DNA of 64,000 bases from Saxidomus purpurata (Eukaryota > Mollusca > Bivalvia > Venerida > Veneridae): contig JAFMSR010000005.1 of assembly GCA_022818135.1 (NCBI GenBank), forward strand, positions 37,235,996 through 37,299,995, written 5' to 3'. The position numbers and the translations under genes are program-made. Below, piece by piece: positions 1-10,912 of the stretch; the stretch's first letter is position 1; every line of letters begins with the position of its first letter. The notes under the pieces were generated by a model. The model made no database searches. It was not told the origin of the DNA and saw nothing but the letters and a program-made list of their open reading frames with translations.

Positions 1-143
1 ATTGGTAGTCAAATGCCTTATCCACTACGCCATTTTGGAAAGCGATTTCTGGCAGAGAACGAAATTGATATTTTATGTAAATCGCTTGTTAAATTTTCAT
101 CCGAAGATTACCGACCGCATTCAAATTATTCATGAGTGCCAGT

Positions 144-683
144 TCAATATTGTCGCATAATACATGCCCGGTTATAAATAAGTCGCTTATTCCGACAGTG
201 AGGCCCATACCAGGGTCTATTTTTAACGTTTGTACCGACCTTTCTCTGCCTGTTTCGTGCATTTTTGGTAAAATTATTCGGAAATGTAAGTTTCACCGAC
301 TTATCAAATATACTTATTACGTTTTCGACAATATTATTTAAAGCAACTTTTTGGTGCGCTGATGTATTTGGAAAATCATTTATAAGAAATTCAATCAATG
401 CTACTTTTTCTAGGTCAATATTGTGCAAAAAATCGTTACTTTTGCTTCTTTGTCATTTAGGGTTCGAACTGTTGGGATATGTAGTTTTTGATGTTTTTGA
501 TGTATTTGTAATGTCAAAGTTCAAACTTAACGACAACAGAGTGTCCGTCTGAAAAAATACTGTCAACTTCCGTTATGCTAAAGTCAATAAAAAATTTCAA
601 TAGACTGACAGAGGATATAGTATAGTCAATAACCGAAGATTTTTTAAATGTAAAGTTTCCTACTTCACTGTCCTGTCCAAAAC
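144..683 (-). pseudogene. LINE ORF2 fragment (end of endonuclease domain plus linker)
   Basis: Relic of a non-LTR retrotransposon, read right to left. The right part translates to a stretch with SVIDYTISS and a degenerate SDGHSVV, matching the end of the apurinic endonuclease domain of CR1/L2-like LINEs (family form: S..DY....L and SDH...). After a frame break, a 94-codon frame (428 to 144) contains NRPWYGPHCRNKRLIYNRA, the family's N-K-P-W-F...C...R..Y.. motif just before the reverse transcriptase. The 5' part of the same copy lies beyond the transposon that interrupts it (2236-2385). Frames are broken, so it is dead. LINE origin is confident; the clade is inference. Confidence 0.78.
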
Positions 684-2227
684 CACAAGTGAGTGTAGCG
701 TACCAGGGACCCATACAGTGATTTTTAGTTCAAAGTTACTAGAGTGGTGGAACCTATGCTGGAGGTATCCCTATGCTGGTGGTATCTCCGAAAAACGGCT
801 ATTTACAGAAAAACAGGTGAAGAAACATTTTCAGGGTACATTCAGCATTGACAGTTGATGAAATGTTTATACAGCAAATGTAGTGATAGCCGCGCGCGCA
901 GCTCTGTGACGTCACAGCAGCCGATAAAATTGTACTTGATCCATTTTGCTAGAAAATTTCTTAAATATTGACATCAAAATCACCCAGTTTAAGTTAGCAT
1001 TTTTGATAAAACTTATTTCTTTTGTATAAAAATATATATTCTATGGAAACTGATATATCTTGTTAATTAATATTTAGGCTCTAAAAACTGTTTCCCACCT
1101 GTTGGTTGTCAAATATCACATACCGCCAGCATTGGTTCCCTTCGAGGTGAAATTTCAAGTTTTGACATGTGTCGTGTCAATAGCTCCCAGAACGACATAG
1201 TCAAGTGATGAAGCACATCAACGTCTTGTTTCGATTTAGCAGGGATAACATTATGTTTTCGCTGAGGCAAATCAAAATGGTTAAGATTTCCTGATCTCTG
1301 AACTGCTGATATACATTCAAAATACCTCCAGCATAGGTTCCCCCACTCTATATATCAATAAGAAGGTAAACAACACAGTTCGCACATAGACCCAGTTTCA
1401 GCTTCAATTACTTCATACAGAATAGTGCATATTTATCAAAACCTATTGCATATATAGCCTACGTAATTATATTTTCCGTAAACGTCCAAATGCAAACCGT
1501 TTTGTAACAGCGACTGATAGTTTCCGAAATTTTTACCATTTTTCGCCAACTCGAATAAATCTCACACATTTCGGGTGCGTCTATTTTCCAATGCGCAACC
1601 GTCACTGTGGACATACAGAAGAACGAAACAACACTGCTACTTGAGCTCAGTATTCCATAGCCATGTATTAGTGATGTGTAAACCTAGACTTGGTAAGACC
1701 TGGCAAATTGATGCGTTATGGAAACTAGTTTTTCCCATTATCAGTATGGCTGCATGTATATGTTTACAAAATATATCAACGAAATAAAATGAATACTGTA
1801 TTAACGGATCGTATTAAAACTGGAAAACTTGTGGAAATATTTATCAAATCAATTTCTACGAGCGTCGGTTGTGTAATATTTGGATGACACAAGGCGAGAT
1901 TGCTTAAAAGCTTGTTAAAAGGGAAGAATTCAGTGTTAGAAATGTTCGGGTTGACGAAAAATGTAAAAAAAATCGGAAATTATCAGTCGCTATTTCAAAA
2001 CGGTTTGCTTTTGGGCCTTGAAGTAAACTTTTACGGAAATGATAAACACTTATGCTATATATGCAATAGGTTTTAATAAATATGCATAATTCTAGATGAA
2101 GTAATTAAGGCTGAAAGTGGGTCGATGTGTAAACGGTGTTGTTTACCTTCTTATTGATATATAGTCATTAGGCTATTTTTATCAACCATTCACTGTTTGG
2201 GCCCCTGGTACGCTACACTCACCTGTG
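684..2227. mobile_element. Non-autonomous DNA transposon with long TIRs, Mutator-like
   Basis: The two ends are inverted copies: the left starts CACAAGTGAGTGTAGCG and the right ends with the complement of CACAGGTGAGTGTAGCG. The inverted similarity resumes after the nested insertion (left 1351 to about 1530, right about 1970 to 2160), giving arms of roughly 250 bp. An 8-bp direct repeat, TCCAAAAC, borders it exactly (676-683 and 2228-2235). Long TIRs with an 8-9 bp target duplication are known for Mutator-like elements; assignment to that superfamily is inference, and hAT is an alternative. No transposase frame is visible in the interior. Confidence 0.78.
742..1348. mobile_element. 607-bp MITE nested in the left TIR of the larger element, TA target site
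   Basis: Terminal inverted repeats of about 27 bp begin GAGTGGTGGAACCTATGCTG on the left; the right end is its complement with one mismatch. A TA dinucleotide lies at each border (740-741 and 1349-1350). Removing the element and one TA restores the left arm of the host transposon so that it matches the intact right arm at the motif TATATC. TA duplication is the rule for Tc1/mariner-type elements; that affiliation is inference. It is non-coding, so it depended on a transposase made elsewhere. Confidence 0.78.
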
Positions 2228-2235
2228 TCCAAAAC

Positions 2236-2385
2236 GACCATTTAAAATAAATAAGTTATTATTCAAACATATATCAGTCAATCTTCTGCCTAAGTTGTTA
2301 ACTTTAGAATCCTTATGACTAACACATGTGTAAATGACCACTCTATACAGAGTTATAAGAGACGATCACAGATCAATTGATATAC
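2236..2385 (-). pseudogene. LINE endonuclease domain, 5' part of the copy at 144-683
   Basis: Reverse-strand translation gives an open stretch with SHKDSKVNNLGRRLTD and then NNNLFILNGR. This is the family pattern R.S.D..VN..G..L...C...L.ILNGR of LINE endonucleases. The frame runs straight into the target duplication: dropping the inserted element and one 8-bp repeat gives an in-frame join, NGRFGQDSEVGNFTF, with the fragment at 683. A stop appears near 2385, and upstream similarity fades. Confidence 0.8.
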
Positions 2386-2389
2386 AATG

Positions 2390-3039
2390 ACGTGATTGCA
2401 CATTTAAATTACAATCAAAAGTTCAATTATCCTGTTAAAAGTAAAAAAATATATATACGAACTGTAAAAGTCACCTTGAAAATCACATTACATGTCGTTT
2501 CTTTCTTTAAAAGCAAAGTATATATAAGAATGATTTGTAATTGAATAGCGGTACACATACTTATTATAATTATACTCTAATTACATAATTATCTGCACTA
2601 AACATATCAAGTGTTGCACGTCTGCCAATTTGTAGACTGTCGGAATATTTCAAAGCTGTCTTCAAAATTGAAAAGGTGCAATAAATTGGGATCGGAGGTG
2701 TGAACCAAATACTCCTTAGAACGTATTCATTAAACGCGTGTGTATACTTTATATTGGAATTAAATCGTGGTTGGAGAAACTTTCAAAGGTAAGCGTTACT
2801 TTTTATGCTAAAATATATTTTCCTCTTCTTTATAGCTGGTGTAAATCTTTCACGATAATTATGCAGAACGTCTACTTTCAGTTTCACCGAAAGTCAACAT
2901 CTCTTCTTCTCACAAATATCTCGTGAGAAAAAATGAAATACGTAACAGAAAGTTAGTTTGGTTAATTGCAAGAATGAGTCTTTGATTTCATCAATAGTTC
3001 TTCCATAATTCAATCCGATCTTTACTTTTGAATCGTGTT
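2390..3039. other. Intergenic stretch, nothing recognised
   Basis: AT-rich sequence with only short chance frames. A 62-codon frame at 2738 has low-complexity hydrophobic content and no recognisable domain. No RNA gene or repeat end was seen. Confidence 0.4.
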
Positions 3040-3155
3040 CCGGTTAGTATATCACTGTTTGTCGTTTAGATGCTTCGTAATTAATAACTCGGGCCTTCAG
3101 CCTTCGTGATTAGATTACTACGCATCTAAACTCCACACAGAGATATACTAACCGG
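3040..3155. mobile_element. 116-bp hairpin MITE / foldback
   Basis: The ends are perfect inverted copies, CCGGTTAGTATATC and GATATACTAACCGG. The inner arms (gtttagatgc / gcatctaaac) also pair, leaving a loop that contains actcgggccttcagccttcgtg. The loop resembles the centre of the hairpin at 55241-55399 (ctcgggcttcgccctcgtga), so both may be one miniature family. No clear target duplication was found. Confidence 0.65.
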
Positions 3156-3857
3156 TATGTTACTCATAAATAACAGTAAATATTAATTTGTAATAGAACC
3201 AAACATATACACGTTGCTGAATTATTAATTAGAGTTTCTTTATCACGGATACTGTTGCATAGGAGAAGTGGACGTTTATTCCATATTACAAAGGGAACCA
3301 AATTCTTACTTAGTTTATAATGTTTACAAATTAATTGTTGTCTCACGCAAATTGAACTGCGCATGTACTTTACACAAATTTCATGTCTTTTTGTGTTTAA
3401 TTACCCCCCTTTCCTGTTCATGTATGAAACTTTTTTCACAGTTAAACTGAATATTTAAATTTCACAAAACATATACCTGACAAACTGCTCTTCAGTGAAA
3501 GATATCCTCATGGTGAAACGATGCAACAACTATACATGCATTTATATACTTTTTATATTGTTGTAGCCATAATAACCTTCTTGAATAACAACCATAAACA
3601 ATAATAATTCTGTATTTCAAAATGCATACTAATTAAGTTATAATGGGTATAATTTTTTTCTTTTCATATTAAGAACTGGAAGATGACAGTGTTGATCATT
3701 AAAATTGTAAAATATTAGAAGTATGTACAATTTCACAAAAATCTGTATGTTTTAGTGTTGAATTATCTCCCTTTATCTAGTATTAGAGAGGTTTTCACCT
3801 TAAAATTGAAAAAAAGAAGATCCTTTTTTTTTACTAAACATTCTTTACAGAACGTAT

Positions 3858-4687
3858 GTACGGAAGCCCAATAGTGCCACTTTGTTTGTTTTTTTAATTG
3901 ATTTTTTCAACATAACTAAGTTGAAAATTCAAGATAGTAAGTTGAATATTCAAGATACTAAGTTGAAAATTCAACTTACTAAGTTGAATATTCAGTTTAC
4001 TAAGTTGAATATTCAAGAAACTAAGTTGAATATTCAAGATACGAAGTTGAAAATTCAACTTACTAAGTTGAATATTCAAGATACTAAGTTGAATATTCAA
4101 GATACTTAGTTGAATATTCAAGATACTAAGTTGAAAATTCAACGTACTAAGTTGAAAATTCAAGTTACTGATTTTAGTACTTAGTATCTTGAATTTTCAA
4201 CTTAGTAAGTTAAATTTAATTTTCAACTTAGTAAGTTGAATTTTGAACTTAGTATCTTGAATATTCAACTTAGTAAGTTGAATATTCAAGTTAGTTAGTC
4301 GAATTTTCATCTTAGTAAGTTGAATATTCAACTTAGTATTTTGAATTTTCAACTTAGTAAGTTGAATTTTCAACTTAGTATCTTGAATATTCAACTTAGT
4401 AAGTTGAATTTTCAACTTAGTATCTTGAATATTCAACTTAGTATCTTGAATATTCAACTTACTATCTTGAATTTTCAACTTAGTAAGTTGAATTTTCAAC
4501 TTAGTAAGTTGAATTTTCAACTTAGTAAGTTGAATTTTCAACTTAGTATCTTGAATATTCAACTTAGTATCTTGAATATTCAACTTAGTAAGTTGAATTT
4601 TCAACTTAGTATCTTGAATTTTCAAAACAATTATGTTGAAAAAATCCATTTAAAAAAAAACAAGGTGGCACTATTGGGCTTCCGTAC
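3858..4687. mobile_element. Foldback element with a minisatellite interior
   Basis: The terminal inverted repeats are about 60 bp. The left reads GTACGGAAGCCCAATAGTGC inward, and the right end at 4687 is its complement; both arms continue with a T/A-rich run and attttttcaacata. Everything between the arms is the 21-bp minisatellite. No protein is plausible: the long frames here on both strands are products of the repeat period being a multiple of three. No unambiguous target duplication is visible. Confidence 0.75.
3919..4625. repeat. 21-bp minisatellite, about 33 units, orientation switch near 4170-4195
   Basis: Units are variants of ttgaaWattcaaSWtactaag. The core TTGAATATTCAA is a perfect 12-bp palindrome. 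To the left of about 4165 the linkers read gatactaag or cttactaag; to the right they read cttagtatc or cttagtaag, so the array reverses orientation inside the foldback element. The right part is about twice as long as the left (about 21 against 12 units), so the two sides expanded independently. Confidence 0.85.
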
Positions 4688-5154
4688 GTATGTATTGGTA
4701 ATTTATGTCTTTGAAATATTTCTTTGTGCTGAATTGATATACTACATAATTATATTTACAAAATAGTCAATAATTTGGTGGCAATTTTAGTGACAAGCTA
4801 GAATATCCATCGCTGTCCAGTTCTGTTACATATAAAAGAGTGAATATTTATTTTGTTATAATATGTAGTTAACTCTTATTTATTCAGTATGTAAAGCTAA
4901 AATGATATTGTCTATCATTAAAATGGTAAAATAAAAGAAGTATGTAAAGTTGCCTGAAAAAAATGTGTCTTTTGTATTGAATTATCTCCCTTTTTATCGT
5001 ATGCGAGACTTAATCTATCCTTAAACAGAATATCAAAGTTCTTATTTGCTTAACTTAACATTTTGCAAAAAATGTATATATCCCAAATTGCTTTTCGTTT
5101 CAATTTTCTCCATGTTGAAATGATATCTCATATATACATAATTTTCAACAATTT

Positions 5155-5191
5155 GGCGGCCATCTTGGCGGCCATCTTGGCGGCCATTTTA
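5155..5191. repeat. Triplicated 13-bp motif ggcggccatcttg
   Basis: Three tandem copies of ggcggccatcttg lie in an otherwise AT-rich stretch. A reverse-orientation double copy occurs at about 45790-45815. The motif contains a CCAT core like a YY1-type site, but regulatory use is only a guess. The surrounding 4700-6050 bp hold no recognisable gene. Confidence 0.55.
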
Positions 5192-6049
5192 AATAGCGAC
5201 AATGTACCACAGCTTTGGTAACTGCAACATGCAGTTCTGAAATCTAGAGACTCTAACGAACATTTTGATATATAAAACCCTTTGTTTACAGACATAGACC
5301 GGTTGGGTGTAAGATAGCACCAGTAATTTGCAGCACTAATATCGTAATCATAAAGTTCATTTAAATGTTAGCTAGTTAATTAATTAACTGGGTTTTGCGA
5401 ATGCCTATCAGACATATGTCCGCATTTTAATCGATAATTTCATGATGTTTTAAACTATTTGAAGACAAAATGTGTTTTTTTTCAAGATACGGTAGTTTGT
5501 TTATATCATCACTCCGGTATAATAAATTATTTTACAACGTATTACAATAGTATGAATACATCTCAATCATACCAAACATTAAAGCTTGATTGAAGAATTA
5601 GTAAGTTCCTGAAACCTATAATGAATGTATTTCAACTGTATTTGTTATAAATCAGTGTTGTCGTACTATCGTCGGTGCTGAATGTATCTTAGGCACTTCG
5701 TTGTTGTTTTCATTCACGTGAACCTTTCATATTTAGCAACATGTTATTAACGTTTCCTCTTATGCCATGATCTCTCATTTTGCATTTTCCACTGGAAAAG
5801 TGAAGTGCCATGATTTGTTATTGTGCAACAATGTATATGATTTTACAACAATTGGGATAATTGACTGTGATTATGAAGTAAAATATATTGTAAACGAGTA
5901 CAGTACTGTTTATTATCATAGCAGTAGGCCATATGGCCATGAGCATACATGCAAATAATATAAATGTATAAACAGTAAGTGACATAATGTCAAGTGTCAA
6001 CATGTACATCATGCTACAAATATACAGCGTGAGGTACATGAGGTATACA

Positions 6050-6540
6050 TCAATTATGATAGAAACAATATTGGTTTCTAATCTCAAAAGCTTTATGTAC
6101 GAACATAGCTAAATTCTTGTTGATACCAATTTTATCAGAATTCATTAATTCAGTAAATTTCGGTATATTCAGTCTTGACCAATAATATTTTTTAATATAC
6201 ATTTTTCTCAGATCATTGTAAAGTGGACATTCTAGTAAAAAATGGAATTCATCCTCTAAAACATTACAATTGTGACATTTTCTTTCTTCATGTGGTATTG
6301 CGAAAGGTTTATGCCACCTGCCTGCTTCAATTTCTAATCTACATAGTGCAGCTCTAAACTTCTCTATATTTACTAAATACAAATAGGGTTGAAACTGAAA
6401 ACTTGAAAACAAAGTGTAACTTTTAGCTCTTGATGAATCGTTCAAATCAGACATCCAGTATTGTATAAATACAACATTTAATCTAGTTTTTAGTATATTT
6501 ATAAAAAAAACATTACGCCTTGAAATAACCATACGTCATT
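6050..6540 (-). pseudogene. LINE ORF2 C-terminal domain with C-x2-C...H...C motif
   Basis: A 160-codon frame reads ...FRAALCRLEIEAGRWHKPF, then CHNCNVLEDEFHFLLECPLY and a short tail. This is the C-terminal region of many LINE ORF2 proteins: R.....E.GRW, C..C, (D/E)E.HFL..C..Y. The intact copy of the same domain at 61 kb shows RLPIETGRWDG and CNLCNSS. Together with the endonuclease piece at 7460-8010 on the same strand, it may be one LINE copy that lost its reverse transcriptase and gained the repeat between. Confidence 0.82.
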
Positions 6541-6869
6541 AAATCCGAGTGACTGTTACAAATATTTTACAGAATATGCCCAAGAAGTATTGCTATTTGG
6601 TCTTATTTCTAGTTGCGGTGTGTAAAAGATGCATGGAGACTTAAACACTAGATCGAATATATGCGTCTCTCTTCATTGAACACTTGAGGTAAATCTGAGA
6701 TGAAAACTGTGGACACAGTCAATTTTTTTGGAAAAGCAAGAGTTGTCGTTCGTTACATAGAGGGCGCAATCTACGCCGATAAATATAGAGAAAAGCGCTT
6801 TTCACGTTTCAGGCGCAATCCACGCTGTGATAAATGGAAATAAGATTGCTTTTTCCACTCATTATAGAA

Positions 6870-7440
6870 ACGAAGTGTAGTTGACTGAATATTCTTCGAT
6901 TGCTTTTTTAAATATATATGATATTATCTTAAGAAATTGTTTCCCTTGTAATCGAAACTTGTCACGGTGGTGTATTGGTAGAGACCTTAGCTCACATTCT
7001 TTTATATAAGCGTACTTTTCCGAATCCACAAGATCGAATCCCACCGACACCCATATTTTAAAAACTTTTATCTGCTGTTTTAATTATCATTTTTAGCCTT
7101 TAAACCATTTAAGAATATCTTACGGCAAATAATCATAAAAATCTTCATTCATGTCAAATTAATACGGATAATGGTAATGAAAAATTGAGACGTACCAGGA
7201 ACGGTATATAGGGCATTCTTGGACATACTGTATAAATATTATTTGATAATAGTAAATTTTCGATACTTGGTCAGTTAGTAGATGTGATGTCGTGTCAATT
7301 TGCTTGTTCAACCAGAATGGGTTTCCTCGAGTTATTTTGGGGCCATGCCTCAACATCAACCATCACCACCAATTTCCAAAATATTTACATGGCATTATTG
7401 TTTGTTGGCCCGCTGTGATACTTTGTATCAGAGTTTTTCT
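6870..7440 (+). repeat. tRNA-related interspersed repeat, copy A
   Basis: This segment recurs in the same orientation at 20328-20395 plus 21218-21745. The shared blocks are gactgaatattcttcgattg near 6885, a tRNA-like block (6961-7045), tctgctgttttaattatcat and on through ggcattattgtttgttggcc. The tRNA-like block has an A-box-like tggtgtattggtagag and a B-box-like agatcgaatccc. The space between the boxes is too long for a tRNA, so it is a tRNA-derived mobile repeat, not a tRNA gene. Confidence 0.6.
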
Positions 7441-7459
7441 TGTTTTCCATTTGTACTAC

Positions 7460-8010
7460 CTTTAACCAATACTTTACATCCCCTACAGCTCTTTTTGTCA
7501 ATAACGAAGTCTACCAAGTTCAAGTATATAAAGTTGTTTGTATCTTCACACTTAGTAATCGTTTGTCTTTACAAGTATTATTACATAATACATTAAACAT
7601 ATTAGTAATGTTCTCACTTTTTAAATTTTCAACAAGCACATCCTTCTTCTCTTCATTCCATTTATATTTATAATTTATACTAACTACGTCTTCCTCATTT
7701 CTATAGATTTTACCTCTTACTTGTGATTTTGTCTTCATGCTAAAACTTACAATACAATGATCCGACAAAATATTGGGGTCTTGAATTTCAAAGCTTTCTA
7801 TATAGTTAGATAAACTATTCCTGCATAAGACATAGTCAACAGTACTGTGACCTTGTGAATTTATGCATGTACATTTACCTATAGTTTTGTCCAAGTCTGT
7901 TCTTCCATTTAAAATTCTCATACCAGTAGATTAAAAAAATTCTAATAGCAACCTTCCTTGTTCATTTACTTTTTAATCCAAATTTTTTCTAGGCAAGAAA
8001 TTATCCTGCA
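7460..8010 (-). pseudogene. LINE endonuclease fragment
   Basis: The reverse-strand frame (7921-7520) begins MRILNGRTDLDKTIGKCTC, then GHSTVDYVLCRN and DPNILSDHCIVSF. These are the hallmark C-terminal endonuclease motifs of CR1/L2-like LINEs (ILNGR..., STVDYV, LSDHC.V). Upstream, to about 8010, further degenerate similarity (NEQGRLLLEFF) precedes a stop. The SDH triad residues survive, but the domain is truncated and no reverse transcriptase follows. Confidence 0.85.
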
Positions 8011-9600
8011 CAAATATAAGTGAATGAATAAAACATAAATACAATCTAAGTATCTATATTTAATCCCGTAGTCGTAAGTGAACAATTTCTGTCGTGCTAA
8101 GAGTACAAACAACAACGGTTTTTATGCATTGCTTGAATAACCGTATCGGTTATATGCTATGCAAGTGCACCAACACAAACTGTTTTTTTCACATTGTTAA
8201 ATTAGAATATGAATCACAGATATTAAACTGTTTTAAAACTAAACATCTTACATTTTACAATTTTTCAATTCTTTACGTTTCTCTTACCTGCCAATCTAAA
8301 AACAAACGTGACAAACAGGCAACAGCAGGAACAAAAAGCTCGCTTTGATGCTCCAAACTACAGAGAAAGGAATATAAATGAGTCAGTCGATGCATTAAAA
8401 ACAAAAACGATCAGAAAATGTACTCATATCATTTTGTTCAGACAGTGTACTCGCTATGAAAAAAATCCGTAACTTTTTTCAAACATCGAAACAATACTGG
8501 AAACTTGTCACAAAGGATACATTCATAGATTGAATCATTATTTTATAGAAGATCGTGCACTATATATGCTTTAAGGGCTGAAATACCCAATTAAATGTTT
8601 GTCTAGACAATGTACTTAAGATTATCTGTACAAAGTTTCAGTCCTAAACCAAGAAAACTTCGGAAAAACACAGAGTTTGAAAGTAATTTTATTATGCGGG
8701 TATTATGCCTATTCTGTATATCCTAAAATATCCTGATACTCCATGGTGATTGGTATCTTGCTGATCTTCTGTGTGCTTTATAACAATCAAACATGTTTCT
8801 CATCACACACATACATGATCCAAATGAAATATTACTTCACATCCTCGAGGAATTTTGTACACTGTAATTTCAATGAAACCAGTCATAAATATTACCTTAT
8901 ATCAGACCAGCATAACAATTCAAGAATTCATTTAAAGTGGAATTATGCGCATTTGTTTTCAAGTAAAATTCGAGCAGAAATAGATGTGTGTAAAAAAGGG
9001 TAGAGGAAATAATAGCTTTTAACCCAATACATCAAACTCTTTCTGCTACCAGTACGAAATAATAACTTTCCAAATATCACTTTTCCTGTTTTGACTGTGA
9101 GAGACTTTAAAAAGAAACAACTGCATACAGGAGTTGCTTCCCTTCCACTGCCGAAACCTCTACCAACAACTATTATTTGATTATTCCGATTTCTTTATAT
9201 TTCTAAAGCACCAACTTCAAATACTTATGCCGTATTATCATTAATTCAACACATTTAAATGCACAGCAACCGAAAATTGCTTTTATAAAACTTTTACCAA
9301 AAATACACTTCGAGCAGTAAAATGCGCATAATGTCTTTTTAATACATGAATGATAGCAACAGACATACATTATTTTTAATCCATGACTTTATTTTCATAT
9401 ATCGGACAATTGTCAATACATTACAAGTATGGCCATATTTAGCTGTTTATTTTCCTCCGATGAATGAAATATGTTTTACATAATAGTTTAACATAATATT
9501 TATGTTTTCTTTTTTTAATGATATGTAAACTTTTGTAACATTTAAACCATGTTTTCTTTGAAAATGTTTAAGGTTAATAAAGGATGGGCCCTGACCTCTA
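8011..9600. other. Intergenic stretch, nothing recognised
   Basis: AT-rich sequence. Frames at 8094-8348 and 8743-9003 are open for about 85 codons but show no known domain and no splice context that fits a gene. I treat them as chance frames. Confidence 0.4.
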
Positions 9601-10106
9601 CTTATCCAATGACGGGGACAATAAACGGGGTTTACCCAAACGGGTCTTTAAAAATAAGAAAAGAAAAGAAAGTTAAATATTTTCTCCTACTGAGGTTATA
9701 TGAAGTAAAGCCAAACAGAATCGCATAATAACACACAGAATGCTTATTATGTGATATATTTATATACCGTTGTCCAAGAAGATGTGAAAGATCTGAATAT
9801 ATATCACTGAGCTGAGTGATAATCAAAAGTGCCTTGTGACAATAAAGGCCTCTTCCATTACCAGAACATCGTTTACTATTATGATTAAGCATGATAGCCA
9901 AAACACAACTTAAGCTCATCATCTTAATATGGTAAATATTTGACCCAAGTTTCATGAAAATTCTTAAAAGGGATTGGCAGATAATTATAGTCTCATGACA
10001 ATTGACCCTTGTTTGTGACATTGGCCTTAAGCTGACATAGTTGAAACATATGTTTTGCATGTCATTATAATAATCTGAACATTTGACATGTTAATCTTAC
10101 TCAAGG

Positions 10107-10189
10107 TTGCATTGACCCAAATAAAATAGATTCAGTCTTATCTCTTCATCTTGGTAAGACTGAATCTATTTTATTTGGGTCAATGCAAA
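10107..10189. repeat. Inverted duplication at the LINE 5' junction
   Basis: About 34 bases at 10107-10140 (ttgcattgacccaaataaaa...) are the exact reverse complement of the first coding bases of the LINE at 10155-10189, with about 14 bases of spacer. It could form a near-perfect hairpin. The LINE sequence inside it is coding (ESILFGSMQ), so the upstream arm is the derived copy. Confidence 0.88.
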
Positions 10190-10912
10190 GGTTAAAAAAA
10201 CAAGCAAATCTTGAAATAAATTGCAATGGTCAATCCATTGAATCTAAATCTTCAGTTAAATATCTTGGTGCAACCATTGATCAAAGTTTGTCTTTTGAGT
10301 CTATGGCTAGGTCTGTAATTAAGAAATCCAATGCTCGGTTAAAATTCCTGTACCGTAAAAGTGAATTTCTCACTCTGCATACAAAAAAACTGTTAGTTAC
10401 ATCACTTATACAATGTCATTTTGACTATGCCTCTTCAACCTGGTTTAATAGTTTAACACAGGAATTAAAACACAAGTTACAGGTCACACAAAATAAACTT
10501 ATACGTTTTGTGTTGAATTTACATCCAATGTCACACATTGGAATTGAGCATTTTTCACGTCTGAACTGGTTACCAGTTTCAAGTAGAGTTAATCAGATAA
10601 CTCTCTGTCATGTTTTTAAAATTCATTCTAATGTTGCCCCTTCATATTTAAGTGAACACTTTACCCCTATCAATACTGTTCATGATTATCCCACAAGGTT
10701 TAGAGCAAAGGCATATTCCTCCTTTGATGGTACAGGTTTTTCTATGTCAGATAGTAAGAGATATGCTCTCCCAGTGGTCAAAAGTTTTGGGAAAAAATCA
10801 TTTGCATACAACGGTTGTTGTCTATGGAACAGTCTGCCAAAAATGTGAGGGATGCAACTACTATGTATTCATTTAAATGTAAGGTTAAGGAACATTTTTT
10901 AAGCTTAATTTG
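10153..10912 (+). pseudogene. LINE reverse transcriptase, thumb and C-terminal part
   Basis: A 221-codon open frame from 10183 (open back to about 10153 as LGKTESILFGSMQRLKK) carries VKYLGATIDQSLSF, CHFDYASSTWFNSL, IRFVLNLHPMSHIG and LNWLPVSSRVNQITL. These are the standard post-catalytic motifs of CR1/L2 ORF2 (YLG..ID..L.., DYA...W, LHWLP...R). The catalytic YADD region is missing because the copy is truncated. The frame stops at 10848 after WNSLPKM; a one-base shift lets it continue as VRDATTMYSFKCKVKEHFL to about 10910. Confidence 0.88.

Larger units (their letters stand above)
3694..4998. repeat. Direct repeat pair flanking the foldback element
   Basis: The segment at about 3694-3782 (atcattaaaattgtaaaata ... 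tgaattatctccctttat) recurs in the same orientation at about 4914-4998 with many substitutions. The pair brackets the foldback element at 3858-4687. It may be an older duplicated segment into which the foldback inserted, or part of a larger composite repeat. Both copies are non-coding. Confidence 0.5.

Noticed and set aside
1..143. Open + strand frame from the window edge (PYPLRHFGKRFLAENEIDIL...) ending in TGA at 141-143
   Set aside because: It looks protein-like, but it is cut by the window edge, I recognise no family, and it lies next to a decayed LINE. It cannot be supported as a gene from this sequence alone.
3882..4766. Long open frames of LNIQ/LKIQ-type repeats on both strands
   Set aside because: They follow from a 21-bp minisatellite whose period is a multiple of three. 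Both strands are open equally, which a real gene would not show.
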